Source: Sphaerisporangium viridialbum (GTDB taxonomy: Bacteria > Actinomycetota > Actinomycetes > Streptosporangiales > Streptosporangiaceae). From it: a stretch of DNA of 64,000 bases. Location: the NCBI RefSeq assembly GCF_049674955.1, contig NZ_CP187232.1, forward strand, positions 4,960,001 to 5,024,000. The letters run 5' to 3'. Every line of letters begins with the position of its first letter. Position 1 is the stretch's first letter. This document shows positions 51,804 through 60,888 of this stretch, piece by piece. A model generated the notes under the pieces. That model saw nothing but the letters and a program-made list of their open reading frames with translations, did not search any database and was not told the DNA's origin. The position numbers and the translations under genes are program-made.

Positions 51804-53415
51804 CGGCCCGCGGGTGCTCTCCCCTATCGCCTGCGAGCGGTCCCCGGGCGGCGGCCCGCGCGCGCTCGCGGAGCGCTCCCGCGGTGTGCGCGGCAGGTTC
51901 GAGGTCGAGCCGGAGGCCGGGCAGGTGGAGGACTCCGTGGACGGTGCGAACCGTGCTTCCGCCCGGCTCGGGGACCAGGCGGATCGTCATCGACTCGTTG
52001 CCCCCGGAGGCGGATCGCAGGCGGCCGGCGACGACGGTGCGGGCCTCCAGCGCCCGGGTCAGGAGCCGCAGGACCACGCGGGTCTCCGCCTCGTCGAGGA
52101 CGCGCCCGTGGACTCCGGCCTTCACCAGACCCTCGGCGGCCTCCCGCTCGGCGGCGCGGCCGGAGGCCTGCCGCCGGCGCAGCTCCCCACGGATGCCGGC
52201 CCGCCCCCGGACCGGCTGCGGAACGCCGGGAGCCGGGGCCTTGCCCCGGCGGAACAGGGGCACGGAGATCTCCACACCCGGGGCGTCCCACCAGGTGGAG
52301 CGGACGGAGATGACCTCGGCGTCGTCGTGGGCCCCTCCGAGGTGCCGCGACGTGCGGGAGTTGAACGCCGCCGTCATCAGGGCGTGGGCGGCTCCCTCGT
52401 CGGGCACGTTGAAGACCCACTCGGCCAGATGCCGGAGCTGGGTCGACCGGTTGACGCCGCCCCGCTGGGCCTCGGCGATCTGCCGGAGCAGCGCGATGAC
52501 GCTCGACACGCCGGTGCGGGTCGCGGCGCGCAACTCGGCCGCGCGCGAGGACTCGGCTCCGTCGGCGGCGAACCAGGCGCGCAGCACCGCCCAGCGGCGG
52601 CGCCAGTCGTCAAGCCGGTCGCCGTAGCCCATGAAGAGCCGCTCGTCGGCCGCGGCGGCCCGGCCGAGCATGGTCTCGACGCCTGTTCGCTCGACGTCGC
52701 GGACGGCGCCGTCGAGGCGGGGCAGGTAGCGGTCGAGCTCGGCCATGAAGTCGGTCATGTGGGTCAGCAAGGTGTTCTTGTAGCGGAGGAAGGCCTCGGG
52801 GGAGGCGTCGGTGGACCGGGTGATCTCGGCGAGCGTGAGGTGGAAGCGGGCGGAGCGGCGTGCCATGTCCTCCATGACCGCGTCGAGACGGGAGAGCCGC
52901 CGCCAGACCTGCTCGCCGTGGCCCGAGAGGTTGGCCTCGGCGAGCGCCTTGAGATCCTCCAGGATGTCGGAGAAGACCAGCCGCGACAGGTTGGCGTCCT
53001 GCAGCCGGGCGGCGAGGACCTCCTCGACGGCCGCGAACGCCTGGTAGCCCAGCTCGCTGAACTGGTAGACCGACTGGCGGTTGCGGTAGCGGACGAGGCT
53101 GCCGGCCCTGGAGGCGTCTTCGAGCCGGTGGACGACGCCGTCGTCGGCGAGCGCGTCGAGCCGGGACCGGAGGTTGTCGTCGGCCGGCGGCGCGTCGTCG
53201 TAGGCGGCGCCCAGCTCGGCGAGCACGCGGGCGACGTCGTCGGGATGGGCCTGGAGCTGGTGGACGGCCCGGAGACGGTCCATGGCGCGGAGCACCCAGA
53301 GGTAGACCAGGTGGTCGTCGCGCCGGGTGAAGTTGAACAGGCGGAAGCGGTCGCTCACGGCGAACGCATCCAGGTCGAAGGCGCGCGACGCGCCCGTGAC
53401 AGCTCTCTCCGTCAT
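51787..53415 (-). CDS. jetA: JetA-like subunit of a type II Wadjet system (DUF2397, TIGR02677)
   Basis: 542 residues from ATG 53415, with GGGGAG 5 nt upstream. Family features: FRLFNFTRRDDHLVYLWVLRAMDRLRA at the N-terminus (winged helix), LEDASRAGSLVRYRNRQSVYQFSELGYQAFAAVEEVL, MARRSARFHLTLAEITRSTDASPEAFLRYKNTLLTHM, HLAEWVFNVPDEGAAHALMTAAF. By analogy with other Jet systems it is the kleisin that links the JetC heads. First gene of the jetA-jetB-jetC operon; all junctions overlap, so the three are made in step. No jetD follows or precedes. Confidence 0.88.
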   Translation of the reverse strand: MTERAVTGASRAFDLDAFAVSDRFRLFNFTRRDDHLVYLWVLRAMDRLRAVHQLQAHPDDVARVLAELGAAYDDAPPADDNLRSRLDALADDGVVHRLEDASRAGSLVRYRNRQSVYQFSELGYQAFAAVEEVLAARLQDANLSRLVFSDILEDLKALAEANLSGHGEQVWRRLSRLDAVMEDMARRSARFHLTLAEITRSTDASPEAFLRYKNTLLTHMTDFMAELDRYLPRLDGAVRDVERTGVETMLGRAAAADERLFMGYGDRLDDWRRRWAVLRAWFAADGAESSRAAELRAATRTGVSSVIALLRQIAEAQRGGVNRSTQLRHLAEWVFNVPDEGAAHALMTAAFNSRTSRHLGGAHDDAEVISVRSTWWDAPGVEISVPLFRRGKAPAPGVPQPVRGRAGIRGELRRRQASGRAAEREAAEGLVKAGVHGRVLDEAETRVVLRLLTRALEARTVVAGRLRSASGGNESMTIRLVPEPGGSTVRTVHGVLHLPGLRLDLEPAAHTAGALRERARAAARGPLAGDRGEHPRADGALR

Positions 53416-54010
53416 CCCCACTCCCCCGGCCGGCCGTGAGGTCGCTCGGAGAAACGACCTCTGGCGGCGAACAGCAACCCTCACCGCGGAGAGAGGACGG
53501 CCCTCTCCCCGGCACCTCACCTCGCACGCGGCGAGCCCCCTGTGCGAAGCACAGAGCCGATCACACTCATGGATACACGAAGATCTCACCCTCCGGATCG
53601 GCACGGACCGCACCTGTGGACGAACGCGGAGTGCTCCACAGACCGCGCACAATCTTGCTCGTGAACGGCCGTCGTCGCACCTCACCGCCCAATTGATAGC
53701 GCCCGCCACCGACAATTCCCGGCCCGCGCCCGGCGGGGACCGGCCGCGTGAAAGGCGAACGACGCCGAACGGCCGGGGCCACGCCGGGCGGTCACCGATC
53801 CCGCGCCCGCCCCGCACCCAGCGTGACCAGAAACCCTGGGCGATATGTCACGAAATTTGCCTTCAAGCTCTTTAACCACACCCGATAGCCAGAAATGTCG
53901 CCTTTGGGTCTTGACGAAAGATCTTTATTTGGCAAAGACTCCTCACCACCTGCGTGCTCAGACCCGGGACGACCCCCTGCCCGGGCCAGCATGCCAACAG
54001 GAGGAATCTC
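53416..54010. other. 595-bp divergent region between jetA and the M14 peptidase gene
   Basis: No supportable gene. Features: an inverted repeat GAGGTCG-10 nt-CGACCTC (53438-53461) in the jetA leader, 23 bp before its ATG; a hairpin CTGTGC-GAA-GCACAG (53540-53554); and, for the M14 gene, TTGACG at 53911-53916 beside a palindromic AAAGATCTTT (53917-53926). Confidence 0.5.
53438..53461. promoter_or_regulatory. Inverted repeat in the jetA 5' region
   Basis: Perfect 7-bp arms with a 10-bp centre just upstream of the jetA ribosome binding site. Could be an operator or a leader hairpin limiting expression of the defence operon. Confidence 0.4.
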
Positions 54011-56458
54011 TTGAGGAGTTCTTTCAGCGGAAGACGAGCCGGCCGCCTGGCGGCCGGGCTCGCGCTGCCCGTCGCACTGACCTTCACCGCAATCCCCGTT
54101 CTCGCCGCACCCACCCCCTCCCCCACCTCGGTGGCTCCCGACCACCAGTCCAGCACCGTCCAGGACGGCGTCGCCCTGTTGCGCATCGTCGTCCCCGACC
54201 AGGCCGGCGTGGACGAACTCAACGACCTGGACGTCGACCTGGCCGAATACAAGAAGCCCCTCGACAACGGCATCGAGGTGCACGCCGTACTCAGCCCCGA
54301 GGAGGCCGACGACCTCCGCGCCAAGGGGTTCGACGTGCAGGGCGCCATCTCCGACCAGGCGGACGCCGTCGCGAACCTGTCCGAGCGCCAGTCCGCCATC
54401 AAGTCGGCGGACGCGGCGGAGGCGACGACCGACAAGCTCACCGCGCTGCGCGCCGAGTGGTTCACCAGCATCGACGACCAGCGCTTCATCTCCGTTGAGG
54501 TGAAGTCGAGCGCCACCGACGCGGAGACCGTGCTCACCGCCACCTGGGACAGCGGCCCCAAGACCGCCCCCGACTCCGGCGGCACGGCGACGATGTCGCG
54601 GTTCACCGACGCCGGCCAGTACATGTACCACCGGTTCAACTCGCCGCTGCCCATCACGCAGGCGCCGACCAAGGTGACCATCACCAGCAACCGCGGCGGC
54701 ACCATCACGGTCCCGGTGACCAAGTGGCTCGGTGACAAGCGCAAGGCCCCGAACAAGCACTACGTCCAGGACTTCGTCGACCACTACATGGACCCGACCG
54801 AGATCACCGGCCGGTTCACCTCCCTGGCGTCGCAGTTCCCGAAGATCTCGCAGATCATCGACCTGCCGTACAAGACGAACGGCTACCGGCGCGCCGCGCA
54901 GGCGCAGTTCGGCACCGTCGCGGCGAGCACGCTGTACGTGACCTCCAAGGCCTTCGGGTCCGAAGGCGGCAACGACATCAGCGTCGCGCTGGTGAAGCCG
55001 GACACGGCCTCCAGCGCGCTCGGCGTGTCGGTCACCGGCAAGGACGTGGTGGTCAGGCTCGCCACGGACGGATCCAACGCGATCACCAGCACCGCCGCCC
55101 AGGTGGTGGCCGCTCTCAACGGCGACGCCGCCGCGTCGGCGCTGCTCGGCGCGAGCACCTACCGGGGCAACGCGGGCGCCGGCCTGGTCGCCGCCGCCCC
55201 GGCCACCAAGCTGACCGACAACCTCAAGGCTCCGGCGACCGTCAAGCGCGAGCCGTTCCAGATGAAGGCCCTGCGCATCGGCAAGAAGCGGGACGGCTCC
55301 AAGGTGGGCGTGTTCCTCTACTGCCAGGAGCACGCACGCGAGTGGGTGACCCCGCTGGTCTGCGTGGAGGCCGCCGAGCGCCTGCTGCGGAACTACTCGC
55401 TCGACGAGCGCACCAAGAAGCTGGTGGACAACCTCGAAATCTTCGTGGTGCCGACCATCAACCCCGACGGCGCGCACTACTCGATGTACGACTACAACAT
55501 GCAGCGCAAGAACATGACGAACCACTGCAACGCCACCGCGTCGGACCCCGCGTCGCGGAACTCCTGGGGCGTGGACCTGAACCGGAACTTCTCCGTCGGT
55601 TCGCTCTTCGACGGGTACAGCGGAGCCTCGTCGAGCTGCACCAGCGGAACGTACGCCGGTCCGGCCGAGCTGTCGGAGCCCGAGGCGCGCAACGAGGTGT
55701 GGCTCACCAACCAGTTCCCGAACATCAAGTTCGCGATGAACACCCACTCCTACGGCGGCTACTTCATGTGGCCTCCCGGCGCGTACAAGAACGAGGGCCG
55801 CGAGCTGCTGCCCCGCGTCGACTTCGGCACGGAGAACTTCTTCTGGGACGCCTCCGGCCACATCCTGTCCTCGGTGCAGGGCTGGCGCGGCACGGCGATC
55901 TGGCCCGGTCGCACCGGTCCTGTCCCGGACGTCCTGTACTCGGCGGCGGGCAACAGCGCCGACGAGCACTGGTTCAACCGCGGCATCATCGGCTGGGACT
56001 TCGAGGTGGGCGCGGACGTCTACAACCCCACCACCAAGCGGTTCGACGCGGTGGGCTTCCAGCCGACCTTCGATGAGGGCCATGAGGAGGCGATGGAGTT
56101 CGCCAGCGGCCAGATCGCCATCCTGGAGGTCGCCAGGGCCTTCGCCGACGACAAGCAGAACCCCAGCTCCAAGCTCGACGTGACGGGACGCACCGACACC
56201 ACGACGACGTTCACCTTCAAGATCGACGAACCGGCGAACGTCTACTACACGCTGGACGGCAGCCGCCCGACGCTGACCTCCCAGAAGCTCACGTCATCCG
56301 GCATGCGCGAGGGATCCCAGCAGATCACGGTGGGCAAGACCACCGAGGTGCACTGGTTCGCCGTGGACATCGCCGGCAACGTCGAGAAGAACTATCGCCC
56401 CGACGGCAATGGCAACAACTACATGAAGGAGAAGGTCGAGGTCCGCAAGGTCCGGTAG
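54011..56458 (+). CDS. Secreted M14 zinc carboxypeptidase
   Basis: 815 residues from TTG 54011, set by AGGAGGA at 53999-54005; no ATG/GTG fits. Basic N-terminus and signal peptide to about VLAAP, a long propeptide-like region (about 35-270), then the M14 domain: zinc ligands H441 and E444 in QEHAREW, H579 in NTHSYGG, the substrate-binding GVDLNRNFS and catalytic E665 in GWDFEVGAD. Residues about 735-800 are a chitobiase C-terminal-like (Fn3-type) domain, PANVYYTLDGSRPTLTS. The domain between about 275 and 425 is an insertion of unknown fold. It removes C-terminal residues from peptides outside the cell. Confidence 0.9.
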   Translation: MRSSFSGRRAGRLAAGLALPVALTFTAIPVLAAPTPSPTSVAPDHQSSTVQDGVALLRIVVPDQAGVDELNDLDVDLAEYKKPLDNGIEVHAVLSPEEADDLRAKGFDVQGAISDQADAVANLSERQSAIKSADAAEATTDKLTALRAEWFTSIDDQRFISVEVKSSATDAETVLTATWDSGPKTAPDSGGTATMSRFTDAGQYMYHRFNSPLPITQAPTKVTITSNRGGTITVPVTKWLGDKRKAPNKHYVQDFVDHYMDPTEITGRFTSLASQFPKISQIIDLPYKTNGYRRAAQAQFGTVAASTLYVTSKAFGSEGGNDISVALVKPDTASSALGVSVTGKDVVVRLATDGSNAITSTAAQVVAALNGDAAASALLGASTYRGNAGAGLVAAAPATKLTDNLKAPATVKREPFQMKALRIGKKRDGSKVGVFLYCQEHAREWVTPLVCVEAAERLLRNYSLDERTKKLVDNLEIFVVPTINPDGAHYSMYDYNMQRKNMTNHCNATASDPASRNSWGVDLNRNFSVGSLFDGYSGASSSCTSGTYAGPAELSEPEARNEVWLTNQFPNIKFAMNTHSYGGYFMWPPGAYKNEGRELLPRVDFGTENFFWDASGHILSSVQGWRGTAIWPGRTGPVPDVLYSAAGNSADEHWFNRGIIGWDFEVGADVYNPTTKRFDAVGFQPTFDEGHEEAMEFASGQIAILEVARAFADDKQNPSSKLDVTGRTDTTTTFTFKIDEPANVYYTLDGSRPTLTSQKLTSSGMREGSQQITVGKTTEVHWFAVDIAGNVEKNYRPDGNGNNYMKEKVEVRKVR

Positions 56459-56532
56459 CCGCGGGCCGTGAGACCGCGAGGTCCCACGGCGAGCGGTGAC
56501 ACCGGGTCGGTGGACTCGACCCAGAATGGCCA

Positions 56533-56564
56533 GGTGGCCGCCGGTTTCAGAACCGGCGGCCACC
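56533..56564 (+). terminator. Strong hairpin terminator after the M14 gene
   Basis: Perfect 14-bp arms starting GGTGGCCGCCGG around a TCAG loop, 75 nt after the stop. It also lies 57 bp downstream of the convergent acyl-CoA synthetase gene's end and may serve both. Confidence 0.8.
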
Positions 56565-56620
56565 GTTCACTTCCCGGGCGCGGAATCAAGGACCGCTCCC
56601 TCCCCGGACTCGAACACCGC

Positions 56621-58678
56621 TCACGCCTCAGGCTCGGGCTCGAACACTCCAGGCCCCGGCTCGAACACGGCCAGGGCGTCCACGGCGAGCACGCCGTCCG
56701 GGGCGGCCCGCAACGGGTTCACCTCGCATTCGACGACGTCCGGACGGCCGGCCACCAGCCGGGACACCGCCGCGATCGCCTCGGCGACCGCCTCCAGCGC
56801 GACCGGCCGCCGGCCGCGCCACCCCGTCAGCAGGGCGTGGCCACGCAGCCCGCGCAGCATCTCCAGAGCCTGGGCGGGCGTGACGGGGGCGAGCTCCACC
56901 GCGACGTCGCGATAGAGCTCCGCCTGGACGCCGCCGAGCCCGGCGAGCACGACCGGCCCGAACGACGGGTCCTGCCGCCCGCCGACGATCAGCTCCACCA
57001 CCCCCGGCCGCGCGTCCATCTCCTCCAGCACGTACTCCCCCTGGCCCAGCCGTGCCACCAGGGCCGCAAGAGCCTCGGCCGCCGCCCCGGCGTCCGCCAG
57101 CCCGAGCACCACTCCGCCGAGGTCGCTCTTGTGCTCCAGCCAGGCCGCCTTGAGGGCGTACGGCGCGCGCAGCCTCCCCGCGGCGGCGGCCACGGACGCC
57201 GCGTCGTGTACGGGCAGAGCGCCCGTGAAGGGGACCCCGCAGGCCGCGAGCGCGTCGCGGGCCGCCAGGTAGGCGGAGGCCTGTGGTGGAGGGGCGACGT
57301 GGCCATCGGCGGGCGTGGGCGGCAACGGCCGTACCGGGTGGAGGGCGAGCCTGGCCGCGTACGCCAGGGCACGCGCCGCGGCGTCGATGGTGTGATAGAC
57401 GGGAACGCCGTGCTCGCGCAGCGCGTCGACCGCCGGGCACTCGCGGGTCATGCCGTGGACGACGACGGGCCGCCCGCCGGCACGTACGGCCTCGCCGAGC
57501 CGGGCGACGACCCGTTGCTCCGCGACGGCGAGCGACGGCTCGTCCGCGCCGTAGGAGCCGAAGTAGCCGGTGAGCACGACCGCGTCCACCTCGCCGCCGT
57601 CCACGAGCCGCCGGGTGAGGCGCGCGTAGACCCCGAGGTCGCGCTCGCCGGCGCCGGCGAGGTCCACGGGGTTGCGCACCGCGGCCCCGTCGGGCAGCGC
57701 CTCGGCCATCTCGCGTGCGGCGCCGGCCAGCTCGGGCAGGTCGAGCCCGGCGCGCGTGATCACGTCGGCGGCGACGGCGCCCTGGCCGCCGCTGTCGCCG
57801 ATGACCGCGACCCGCCGCCCGGCCAGGCACGGTGCCCGGATCAGCAGCTGCGCCAGGTCGACGGCCTGGGCGGGGGTCTCGACCAGGACGGCTCCCGCCG
57901 CGCGGCACGCCGCCTCGACGACGTCCCGCCCGGCGGTCAGCGCGCCGGTGTGGGAGCGGGCGGCGGCCCGGGAGGCCTCGCTCGCCCCCACGGTGAGCAC
58001 GATGACGGGCCTGCCGCGCTCGCGGAGGCGGCGGAGCGTCCCGACCAGCTCGCGGCCGTCGGGGAAGGCCTCCAGGTACAGCACGACCGCGGCCGTGGGC
58101 TCATGGCCGGAGAGGTCGGCGAGGATCTCCCGCGCCGAGACGTCGGCCTGGTTGCCCACCGAGACGAACCGCGAGACTCCGATGCCCGCTTCACGCGCGA
58201 GCCCCGCCAGCTCCAGCCCGAGCTGCCCGGACTGCGACACGATCCCGAGCGAGCCGGGGACGAAGTTGCCCCAGGCCAGATCGAGCTCCGTCGCGGCGTC
58301 GTAGATCCCGAGACAGTTCGGCCCGACCAGACGGGCTCCCGCCGCGCGCACGCGCTCGGCGAGCCCGGCCTCGTCCACCCCGGCGGTGATCGCGAGGAAG
58401 CCGCGCACGCCCAGGTCGAGCGCCTCGGCGACGATCCGGCCGGCCGAGTCCGGCGGCACGCTGAGCACCACGAGCTCGGGCACTTCCGGGAGGGCGGCGA
58501 GCCCGGGGACGCTGGTCACCCCCTCGACGACGGCTCCTGACCTGCTCACCAGGTGGACCCGGCGGCGGTGAGCGCCGCGCAACGCCCCTCGCGCCAGCCA
58601 GTACCCCCACTTGGCCCGGTCGGCCGACGCGCCGACGACGGCCACGGAGGCGGGATCGGAGAACACGCGCAGTGTCAT
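56621..58678 (-). CDS. ADP-forming acyl-CoA synthetase (acetate-CoA ligase family)
   Basis: 685 residues from ATG 58678 (GGGGGA upstream). CoA-binding domain SVAVVGASADRAKWGYWL, then LVGPNCLGIYD and GNFVPGSLGIVSQSGQLGLEL (succinyl-CoA-ligase-like domain). The phosphohistidine loop is ARSHTGALT (H243). From about residue 470 comes an ATP-grasp_5 domain (YALKAAWLEHKSDLGGVVLGL, VVELIVGGRQDPSFGPVVLAGLGG, CEVNPLRAAPDGVLAVDA). It is an alpha-beta fusion of NDP-forming acid-CoA ligases, converting acyl-CoA to acid plus ATP or the reverse. The TetR gene upstream and an operator in its promoter suggest dedicated control. Confidence 0.9.
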   Translation of the reverse strand: MTLRVFSDPASVAVVGASADRAKWGYWLARGALRGAHRRRVHLVSRSGAVVEGVTSVPGLAALPEVPELVVLSVPPDSAGRIVAEALDLGVRGFLAITAGVDEAGLAERVRAAGARLVGPNCLGIYDAATELDLAWGNFVPGSLGIVSQSGQLGLELAGLAREAGIGVSRFVSVGNQADVSAREILADLSGHEPTAAVVLYLEAFPDGRELVGTLRRLRERGRPVIVLTVGASEASRAAARSHTGALTAGRDVVEAACRAAGAVLVETPAQAVDLAQLLIRAPCLAGRRVAVIGDSGGQGAVAADVITRAGLDLPELAGAAREMAEALPDGAAVRNPVDLAGAGERDLGVYARLTRRLVDGGEVDAVVLTGYFGSYGADEPSLAVAEQRVVARLGEAVRAGGRPVVVHGMTRECPAVDALREHGVPVYHTIDAAARALAYAARLALHPVRPLPPTPADGHVAPPPQASAYLAARDALAACGVPFTGALPVHDAASVAAAAGRLRAPYALKAAWLEHKSDLGGVVLGLADAGAAAEALAALVARLGQGEYVLEEMDARPGVVELIVGGRQDPSFGPVVLAGLGGVQAELYRDVAVELAPVTPAQALEMLRGLRGHALLTGWRGRRPVALEAVAEAIAAVSRLVAGRPDVVECEVNPLRAAPDGVLAVDALAVFEPGPGVFEPEPEA

Positions 58679-58777
58679 GCGTCCCCCGCCGGGCTCGTCT
58701 CCGCGCGGCACCCGATGATCTTCATGCCGTCTCCTGCCGTCCGGCGTTCCCGGCTCACCGGCCGGGCGCGTAAATTG

Positions 58778-58791
58778 ACTGATGGGTCAGT
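58778..58791. promoter_or_regulatory. TetR-type operator candidate before the acyl-CoA synthetase gene
   Basis: ACTGA-TGGG-TCAGT inverted repeat in an A/T-rich patch 100 bp upstream of the start codon and 69 bp downstream of the tetR stop. Form and size suit TetR-family sites. Confidence 0.5.
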
Positions 58792-58859
58792 TATTAATCG
58801 GACTCTGGACGGTGCACCTCGCGGCTGTCAATGGGGGCTCGCGCGATCGCGGACCGCGC

Positions 58860-59453
58860 CTAGGCCGAAAGGCCGCGCAGGAACGTCTCGCAGGTCGCGC
58901 GCATCCGATCGCCGGTCATGTCGCGCGACCCGAGCAGCACCTGGATGGCGAGGCCGTCGATCATGCTGATGAGCAGGTTCGCCGTGTCCACCGCGTCGCC
59001 ACCGCGGAACTGTCCCCGCTGCTGGCCGTCAAGCAGGATGGCCGCGACCAGCCGCCGCCACTCGCCGTACACGCGCTCGTTGAGTTCCCGCAGGTCGGGC
59101 TCGCGCAGCGCCTCGTTCCACAGCTCGATCCAGACCCGCCACGCGAGCACCGTCTCGGGGTCGTCGCCGGGAAGGTAGGAGTCCACGAAGGCGCGCAGGC
59201 GCGAAAGGGGATCGCCCGCCGCGTCCAGGATCGGGCGGCGCCGGGCGAGCGAGCGCCGGAAGTTGAAGTCGAAGGCCGAAAGGACCAGCTCGCGCTTGGT
59301 GTCGAAGTAGTAGTGCACCGTGCCGTGGCTGGTACCGGCGCGCCTGGCCACGTCGCCGACGCGCAGGGACCGCAGGCCCACCTCGGCCATCACCTGGCAC
59401 GCCGCCAGCAGGATCTGCTCCCGGCGCTCCACCTCGACACTCGGACGCGGCAT
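58860..59453 (-). CDS. TetR-family transcriptional regulator
   Basis: 197 residues from ATG 59453. N-terminal helix-turn-helix RREQILLAACQVMAEVGLRSLRVGDVARRAGTSHGTVHYYFDTKRELVLSAF is textbook TetR/AcrR. The C-terminal domain (FVDSYLPGDDPETVLAWRVWIELWNEALREPDL) is BetI-like with TetR_C_6 character. It sits between the alcohol dehydrogenase and the acyl-CoA synthetase on the same strand, 49 bp after the former. Probable repressor of one or both; the ligand may be an acyl-CoA or alcohol-derived acid (inference). Confidence 0.92.
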   Translation of the reverse strand: MPRPSVEVERREQILLAACQVMAEVGLRSLRVGDVARRAGTSHGTVHYYFDTKRELVLSAFDFNFRRSLARRRPILDAAGDPLSRLRAFVDSYLPGDDPETVLAWRVWIELWNEALREPDLRELNERVYGEWRRLVAAILLDGQQRGQFRGGDAVDTANLLISMIDGLAIQVLLGSRDMTGDRMRATCETFLRGLSA

Positions 59454-59502
59454 GGCTCCCCTGGTTCCGTCGTGGCCGGCCGGACAACTATCGCATGCCG
59501 GG

Positions 59503-60510
59503 TCAGAGCCGGGGGTCGATGTGGATCTTGGTGCCGTGACCCCCCTCGTACGCGCCCGCGAGCACGCCGGCCGCCCGGTCGAGCCCGACGGTGTCCGCGA
59601 CCAGGATGCCGGGCGTCACCCGGCCCTCGGCGTAGTGCTCGATGGCGGGCGCGAGGCCGGGCGATCCCCCCAGGATGCCCACGGCGGTGACGTCCTTCAG
59701 CACCAGGTCGCGGGTGTCGATCAGGCTGGGCGTGCTGGACAGGCCGATGTGGACGACGCGCCCGGCCGGCCGTACGAGGTCCAGGGCGGCGGGCGGGGTG
59801 CCGGGGTCGTCCGTGCAGTCCACGATCGCGTCGAACGTGACGCCGGGCGGCTCGTCGCGCGTCCAGAAGCTCTCGACGCCGAGCTTCAGCGCGAGGTCCT
59901 GGTTGCGGCGGTCGAGCCCGAGCACGTGGACCTCGGCGCCCGCCGCCCGCGCGAACGCGGCCGTCAGCAGGCCGATGGTCCCCGGACCCCAGACCAGCAC
60001 GCGGGAGCCCGGCCCGGCGTTCGCGGCCGTCGCGGCGCGCCAGGCGTTGCCTCCCGGCTCCACCAGGGCGCCGGTCTGGTCGTCCACCGAGTCCGGCAGG
60101 CGGTGCAGGCTCGCGGCGGGCACGCGCACCTTCTCCGCCAGCGCGCCCGGCCAGCCGCCGAGGATCCCGACCTCGTACCGGGCGGGGCACACGTACCCGT
60201 GCCCGGTACGGCAGCGCGGGCAGTCGCCGCAGCCGAGCATGGTGTCCCCGATGACGCGGGCTCCGAGCCAGCCCTCCTCGACACCGTCCCCCACGGCGGA
60301 CACGACGCCTGACCACTCGTGGCCGGGGCGCAAGGGGTAGACCGCCTTGCCCTGGGCGTAGTAGGCCATCTTCCCGGTGAAGAGCTCGACGTCGGTGCCG
60401 CACACCCCGACGCGGTGCACATCCACGACGACCTGCCCCGCGCCTGGCACGGGGACCTCGACCTCCTCGACCCCGGCCACGCGGGGGCCGCGCAGTACGA
60501 GGGCCCTCAT
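59503..60510 (-). CDS. Zinc-dependent medium-chain alcohol dehydrogenase
   Basis: 335 residues from ATG 60510. Catalytic zinc motif VGVCGTDVELFTGKM with RPGHEWSG; structural zinc cysteines in GCGDCPRCRTGHGYVC; NAD(P) fold VLVWGPGTIGLLTAAFARAAGAEV. The E in LVEPGGNAWRA is the usual third zinc-site residue. It resembles threonine/sorbitol dehydrogenase-like MDR enzymes; the substrate is unknown. No ribosome binding site precedes the ATG. The frame stays open upstream through an 18-bp tandem repeat (LGLRRA repeats) to 60858, so an N-terminal extension cannot be excluded. Confidence 0.87.
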   Translation of the reverse strand: MRALVLRGPRVAGVEEVEVPVPGAGQVVVDVHRVGVCGTDVELFTGKMAYYAQGKAVYPLRPGHEWSGVVSAVGDGVEEGWLGARVIGDTMLGCGDCPRCRTGHGYVCPARYEVGILGGWPGALAEKVRVPAASLHRLPDSVDDQTGALVEPGGNAWRAATAANAGPGSRVLVWGPGTIGLLTAAFARAAGAEVHVLGLDRRNQDLALKLGVESFWTRDEPPGVTFDAIVDCTDDPGTPPAALDLVRPAGRVVHIGLSSTPSLIDTRDLVLKDVTAVGILGGSPGLAPAIEHYAEGRVTPGILVADTVGLDRAAGVLAGAYEGGHGTKIHIDPRL

Positions 60511-60525
60511 CGCCGGCGCGCCGGG

Positions 60526-60606
60526 GGCACGACGGAGGCCGAGGGCACGACGGAGGCCGAGGGCACGACGGAGGCCGAGGGCACGACGGAGGCCGAGGGC
60601 CGGTCG
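60526..60606. repeat. 18-bp tandem repeat upstream of the alcohol dehydrogenase
   Basis: GAGGCCGAGGGCACGACG in three full copies (60535-60552, 60553-60570, 60571-60588), with half copies at both ends. It is in frame with the dehydrogenase on the minus strand (LGLRRA per unit). Confidence 0.85.
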
Positions 60607-60873
60607 GATCCGGCCGGGACAACACGCATGGGAACCCCTCCGCCTGGCATGGGCCACGGCCGTCAGGCGATGGCTTTGCTCACAATGTAGACATACGCCG
60701 CAATTCGGAGAACATCCCCCCGTGAGCGGAGTCCCAGAGCCCGGCGATGCGGGCGGCCCGATCGGTCGGCGGTCCCGGGGTGGAGCGGTCATCAGTGAAC
60801 CACTGACGCCCTCCGGGAAGGGCATCACGACATGACTGACCTCAGAAAATCTTGTCATGCCAGGATTTACTCT

Positions 60874-60888
60874 TAGGAAACTTTCTTA
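60874..60888 (+). promoter_or_regulatory. Near-palindrome upstream of the LPMO gene
   Basis: TAGGAAA-C-TTTCTTA: 7-bp arms around one base with a single mismatch, 36 bp before the LPMO ATG. Candidate site for a regulator of polysaccharide degradation. Confidence 0.4.
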
